Source: Bacillota bacterium
GTDB lineage: Bacteria; Bacillota; Sulfobacillia; Sulfobacillales; Sulfobacillaceae
Length of the DNA stretch: 9,174 nt
Assembly (NCBI GenBank): GCA_021820675.1
Contig: JAKADI010000036.1
Location: 1 to 9,174 of the forward strand
Reading direction: 5' to 3'
The notes below the pieces were generated by a model. That model had not been told where the DNA came from, did no database searches, and saw nothing but the letters and a program-made list of their open reading frames with translations. The position numbers and the translations under genes are program-made. Shown here piece by piece: positions 5,573 through 9,174 of this stretch (the stretch's first letter is position 1; every line of letters starts with the position of its first letter).

Positions 5573-8322
5573 GCTCTCCACCTCGTTTTCTGTTCAACCC
5601 ATCTTCCACAAGCCACGACTCCGGACAACTGCCGCAGAGCATCTAAACTTTCCCATTCGGGTCCCACCACGACATCATCAAACTGATACCCTCGCCCCTT
5701 CTCGTTTCCCACAATCACCGGACATGTTCCAGGAAATCGTTTAGACGTTCGCCTTAATGTTCTCTCCCACCATCTTACATCGATTGGGCCTGTAACACGC
5801 ACATAAATTGGACCTGTTGCAACCGGCCATGATAGGCCAAAACTTTTCAACGCATCAACCACGAGTGAATCGTTTGTCACAGATGTATTAAACAACTCCA
5901 ACTGTGACGAGCGGATAGCCCGACCTGGCAATGCTCTTAAACACCCCGACTCGTAGATAAGATCAGCCAGCCGAGGGCTCAGGAGGTTGGCTATTCGCGA
6001 ATAGGCCTCGTTTTGAGACGTATACGGCCCTGTGTTCGCGCGCTCTTGCTGAATCTGTGTCGCCTGCTCAAGGCTAATTCCCCGTATTAGTCCAAAACCG
6101 GCATAAATGTTCCCGTCTGATGCAACGTAGAATTCGTTGTTACTATAACGAATATCGGGTGGACGAATGACAATCCCTTGTGATACCGCCTGGGTCATTT
6201 GCGCAGCCAAACGTTCTGCCCCTAGACTACTCAATTCAGCGGCCCAAAATTCCAACGGAACATGCGCTTTGAGAAATGCCATATAGTAACTGAGCAATCC
6301 ATAAGCCGCCGCATGGGATTTGTTAAACCCATAATCGGCAAACGCCACAATGCGCTCCCATAAAGTCATGGACTCTTTCAATGCTAGCCCATTTTCCTGA
6401 GCCCGGGTGATAAACTCTGACGCCATGTCGTTGAGCGAATGGCGATCTTTTTTGCTGATAACGCGGCGAAATATATCTGCTTCCGCTAAAGTGTAGCCAG
6501 CTACCCGTTGTACCAAGATCATCAATTGCTCTTGATATATCATTACGCCAAAGGTGTCTTGGCAGATCTTCCCTAAAATATCTTGAGGTAAGGGTTCTCG
6601 GCGGTGACGCCGCTGAAGATACGTTTGAATCGTGTCCATAGGTCCTGGCCGGTATAGGGCAACCACGTCAATGATGTCTTCAGCTCGCTCAGGCTGAAGA
6701 CGTTGGAGTAACTGCCGTACTCCTTTGCCGTCTAATTGAAAAATCCCGTCGGTGTCTCCCCGCCCAAGGAGCCTCAAAGTTCGCGAATCCTTGGCGTCGA
6801 CCGTTTCGAAAACGTCCTCGTAATGCTGGTGAATGCGGTCCATGACACTAAGGGTCCGTAAGCCAAACACATCGAGTTTCAAGAGTCCTAAATGTTCAAT
6901 GGATGTCATATCCATTTGGGTTACCAGGTTTCCGTCTTGGTCCTCAACACACGGTATGAACTCTCTTAGGGGACGGTTGGAGAGCACAACACCCGCAGCA
7001 TGAATGGATGCATGCCGGGGCAATCCCTCCAGTAGGGAACAAATCTCCCACCATTGTCCACTCGGATCGACTTCGTTCATAAGCTGTGGCAATTTTGGAG
7101 CACTATGAACATTACCGATTAATTTCACCCGCCGCAAAATGTCGTCGACACTCCCGGCAGGAATACGCAAGGCACGGGCCACATCCCTAATGACGGCCCG
7201 TCTACCCAGGGTTCCGTAGGTCCCGATCTGAGCAACATGGCCCGCTCCCCACCTCTGACGTAAATATGCTATTAATTGATAACGTTTGGTCGAATCGACA
7301 TCGATATCAATATCGGGAAGGCTTTGGCGATGCGGGTTGAGAAATCTTTCAAAGATAAGTCCGTACTTCACGGGATCGATGCGGGTGATGCCCAAGGTCC
7401 GTGCTAAAAGGCTCCCTGCCGCGGATCCTCGTCCCGGCCCAATTGCAATATGATGCTCTTTGGCATAATGTACTAAGTCGTCCACAATCAAGAAATATGA
7501 TGCAAATCCCATGCGCAAAACAATGTTCAATTCGTACTGAAGGTGCTCAGCATACTTTGCGAACGGTTGAGGATTCCATCTCCTAAGTTCAGACCAGGCC
7601 CGGTGCACTAGCAACTGTTCATCTGTTCCGAGTTGGTCCTGCACCGTCGGCATGTAGGAACGTTGGTCAGGGAGAACGCGCGGTGGTGCATCATGGAACA
7701 AGGACGTGAGCCAAGAATTAGGGTAAGACGCCAATACTGTGTGGTAATCCGGAATATTGGCAGCGTAGGCTGAGGGTTTATACGTACCAAGACGGGTTAG
7801 GACACGATATGCCTGGATAGCCCCTGGGTGCTTGTTAAAGCGAATAGGATAAGCGGGTATCCATGGTAGACCATGCCATGGATCCTCTGGCAGTAATTCT
7901 TCAACAACGACCCCAAATGGTAACGTCTGCAGCCAAGACCGTTGTGGTTCCCACACCGGCCGCATTTCGCGCCACAATAATAAGAGAAGATGAGATGATG
8001 CCACCTGATCTATATCATCAGCGATTTCGGTGCCCGCCATCTGACACAATTCTTGCCAACCGGTGGCGTTCAGAGCGTAAAGCGAAACCAGGCACGAAGC
8101 CGCCCCAATTTGTACGGGACGGCTCAGTCCGATCCACGGCGTTACGTCGCGCCGCCGCGCTTCCCGGTCAAATTGCTCGGCCGCGGCCAAAGAAAGATAG
8201 TCGGCCAACCCGGCCGCCTCATATCCTGCAGATTGCAACTCGGACAGACCAACCGTTACATCCCACGTCGATTGCAGCAACGAGTACGCGGACCAAATAT
8301 TCAGTAGCGGAAAGGACTGCAT
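5569..8322 (-). CDS. dnaE: DNA polymerase III alpha subunit, DnaE type, compact 917-residue form
   Basis: Family C replicative polymerase. At 917 residues it is shorter than the usual 1,050-1,160. Layout: degenerate PHP domain (about 1-215); palm with FASYFLIVDDLV (273-284), GPGRGSAAGS (295-304) and catalytic aspartates D337 and D339 in LPDIDIDVD plus D484 in LKLDVFGLRT; RHASIHAAGVVLS (436-448); fingers with YRPGPMD (557-563) and DYGFNKSHAAAYGLLSYYMAFLKA (663-686); helix-hairpin-helix (about 764-798); clamp-binding motif QLELF (807-811); and a C-terminal domain with PG.CPVIV (864-871). The canonical PHP motif HLHVHSEYSLL reads LLN.W.AYSLL (6-16) and TDH reads ADY (40-42), so metal-dependent PHP activity is unlikely. 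The OB-fold normally found after the clamp motif appears absent. Start ATG at 8322 has only a weak AGGT at ten bases; typA ends 28 bases upstream. The main polymerase role or a specialised one cannot be decided here; Firmicutes often also carry polC. Confidence 0.95.
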   Translation of the reverse strand: MQSFPLLNIWSAYSLLQSTWDVTVGLSELQSAGYEAAGLADYLSLAAAEQFDREARRRDVTPWIGLSRPVQIGAASCLVSLYALNATGWQELCQMAGTEIADDIDQVASSHLLLLLWREMRPVWEPQRSWLQTLPFGVVVEELLPEDPWHGLPWIPAYPIRFNKHPGAIQAYRVLTRLGTYKPSAYAANIPDYHTVLASYPNSWLTSLFHDAPPRVLPDQRSYMPTVQDQLGTDEQLLVHRAWSELRRWNPQPFAKYAEHLQYELNIVLRMGFASYFLIVDDLVHYAKEHHIAIGPGRGSAAGSLLARTLGITRIDPVKYGLIFERFLNPHRQSLPDIDIDVDSTKRYQLIAYLRQRWGAGHVAQIGTYGTLGRRAVIRDVARALRIPAGSVDDILRRVKLIGNVHSAPKLPQLMNEVDPSGQWWEICSLLEGLPRHASIHAAGVVLSNRPLREFIPCVEDQDGNLVTQMDMTSIEHLGLLKLDVFGLRTLSVMDRIHQHYEDVFETVDAKDSRTLRLLGRGDTDGIFQLDGKGVRQLLQRLQPERAEDIIDVVALYRPGPMDTIQTYLQRRHRREPLPQDILGKICQDTFGVMIYQEQLMILVQRVAGYTLAEADIFRRVISKKDRHSLNDMASEFITRAQENGLALKESMTLWERIVAFADYGFNKSHAAAYGLLSYYMAFLKAHVPLEFWAAELSSLGAERLAAQMTQAVSQGIVIRPPDIRYSNNEFYVASDGNIYAGFGLIRGISLEQATQIQQERANTGPYTSQNEAYSRIANLLSPRLADLIYESGCLRALPGRAIRSSQLELFNTSVTNDSLVVDALKSFGLSWPVATGPIYVRVTGPIDVRWWERTLRRTSKRFPGTCPVIVGNEKGRGYQFDDVVVGPEWESLDALRQLSGVVACGRWVEQKTRWRA

Positions 8323-8350
8323 GGAGATACTTACCTAACCTTCCAGGATT

Positions 8351-9174
8351 TTATAATTTTTGGATCTTTTCCCGTTTACGCAGGGTCTTATCTAACGTCG
8401 CCTTTCGTAATCTCACCGATTTCGGAGTAATTTCGACCAGTTCATCCGACTTGACATACTCCAAAGCCATATCCAGTGTTAATGGGCGTGGTGTCGTTAG
8501 TCGTATGGCTTCATCCGACGTTGAACTACGCATATTGGTGACATGTTTCTTTTTACAGACATTTAGTTCCAGATCCGTGGGCCGACTGTTTTCGCCAACC
8601 ACCATCCCTGCATACACCGGAGTGCCAGGCCCGATAAAGAGGATGCCGCGTTGTTGCGCGTTATCCAAAGCGTAGGACGTCGTCACGCCATCTTCAATCG
8701 CAATCAGTGCCCCGCGCGGAGCTTCTTCAATGATTCCGGAATAGAGTTGATACCCTTCAAACAAGTGATTCATGATCCCGTATCCTCGGGTTTGATTCAC
8801 AAAGGCTGTTCGGAATCCCAACAATCCACGGGCTGGAACAATAAATTCTAATCGAGTTTGACTCGGACCGGCCTGCCCCATATGAACCATTTCCGCCTTG
8901 CGGGGCCCTAATAGTTCCATAACCGGTCCCACATACTCATCAGGCACATCAAGATAGAGATGCTCGACGGGCTCCATTAATCCTTCCGGGGTCTTGCGCA
9001 TAATAACTTCCGGTTTGGACACTTCCAATTCGTAGCCCTCACGTCGCATCAGTTCTAACAAGATTCCCAGATGCAATTCGCCGCGACCGGATACCCGAAA
9101 AACTTCTGCATCTTCCGTATCCTCAACCTTCAACGCCACGTTACGCTCTTGCTCGCGTAGGAGTCGGTCCCGTA
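8351..9174 (-). CDS. typA: Translational GTPase TypA/BipA, C-terminal 273 residues (runs off right edge)
   Basis: TypA/BipA is a ribosome-associated GTPase related to EF-G and LepA, involved in ribosome assembly and stress or cold growth. The GTPase domain lies outside the window. The visible part begins in RDRLLREQERNVALKVE and carries SGRGELHLGIL (about 29-39), RREGYELEVSKPEV, the domain V segment PARGLLGFRT, and the family-specific C-terminal part GEN.R..DLELNVCKKKHVTNMRSS.SDEA, then ALEYVKSDELVEITP and a basic tail LRKREKIQKL that would sit on the ribosome. Full-length family members are about 610 residues, so a little under half is present. The frame continues intact to the window edge with no start in it (the GTG at 9139 is internal). 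It ends 28 bases before dnaE with no terminator between, which suggests a shared transcript. Confidence 0.95.
   Translation of the reverse strand, partial: RDRLLREQERNVALKVEDTEDAEVFRVSGRGELHLGILLELMRREGYELEVSKPEVIMRKTPEGLMEPVEHLYLDVPDEYVGPVMELLGPRKAEMVHMGQAGPSQTRLEFIVPARGLLGFRTAFVNQTRGYGIMNHLFEGYQLYSGIIEEAPRGALIAIEDGVTTSYALDNAQQRGILFIGPGTPVYAGMVVGENSRPTDLELNVCKKKHVTNMRSSTSDEAIRLTTPRPLTLDMALEYVKSDELVEITPKSVRLRKATLDKTLRKREKIQKL

Noticed and set aside
7863..8675. A 270-codon plus-strand open frame
   Set aside because: It is antisense to well-supported dnaE and typA, spans their junction, has low-complexity R/P/S-rich content and no recognisable domain.

Overview
The window looks like a chromosomal segment of a spore-forming Firmicute with mid-range GC. 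The evidence is prkA, a YIEGIA-family membrane protein with its small capping-subunit partner, strong AAGGAGG-type ribosome binding sites and frequent GTG/TTG starts. The gene content and roughly 50% GC would suit a Sulfobacillus-like organism, but that name is inference and cannot be proven from this sequence.

Layout. (1) 1-1961, minus strand: a CorA-type divalent cation transporter followed by prkA, which runs off the left edge (its first 305 codons are present). (2) 1962-2155: divergent intergenic region with a weak forespore-type (SigG-like) promoter candidate facing right. (3) 2156-3277, plus strand: the YIEGIA protein and the small 'capping complex subunit for YIEGIA', a probable two-gene unit. 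(4) 3278-3343: short gap holding a perfect 10-bp inverted repeat whose right arm enters the Shine-Dalgarno of the next gene. (5) 3344-4515, plus: an FMN nitroreductase-family protein and a PduO-type ATP:corrinoid adenosyltransferase, 29 bases apart, then a hairpin. (6) 4544-5035, plus: a small membrane protein with an unclear start codon. (7) 5036-9174, minus strand: a right-to-left cluster of typA/bipA (3' part only), a compact dnaE-type DNA polymerase III alpha subunit, and a 178-residue membrane protein whose TTG start overlaps the dnaE stop.

How the genes fit together: prkA, YIEGIA and its partner are gene families of spore formers and point to a sporulation-related left half. The nitroreductase and adenosyltransferase pair could supply reduced corrinoid and adenosylate it. 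The right half is housekeeping translation/stress GTPase plus replication polymerase. No mobile element, tRNA, rRNA or CRISPR array was seen, and no stretch over 300 bases lacks a gene.

The most unusual items are the DnaE architecture (PHP metal ligands lost and the OB domain apparently missing, while the polymerase aspartates and a QLELF clamp-binding motif are kept), the inverted repeat over the nitroreductase ribosome binding site, and two substitutions at conserved positions in the adenosyltransferase. I saw no convincing wholly new multi-gene system.
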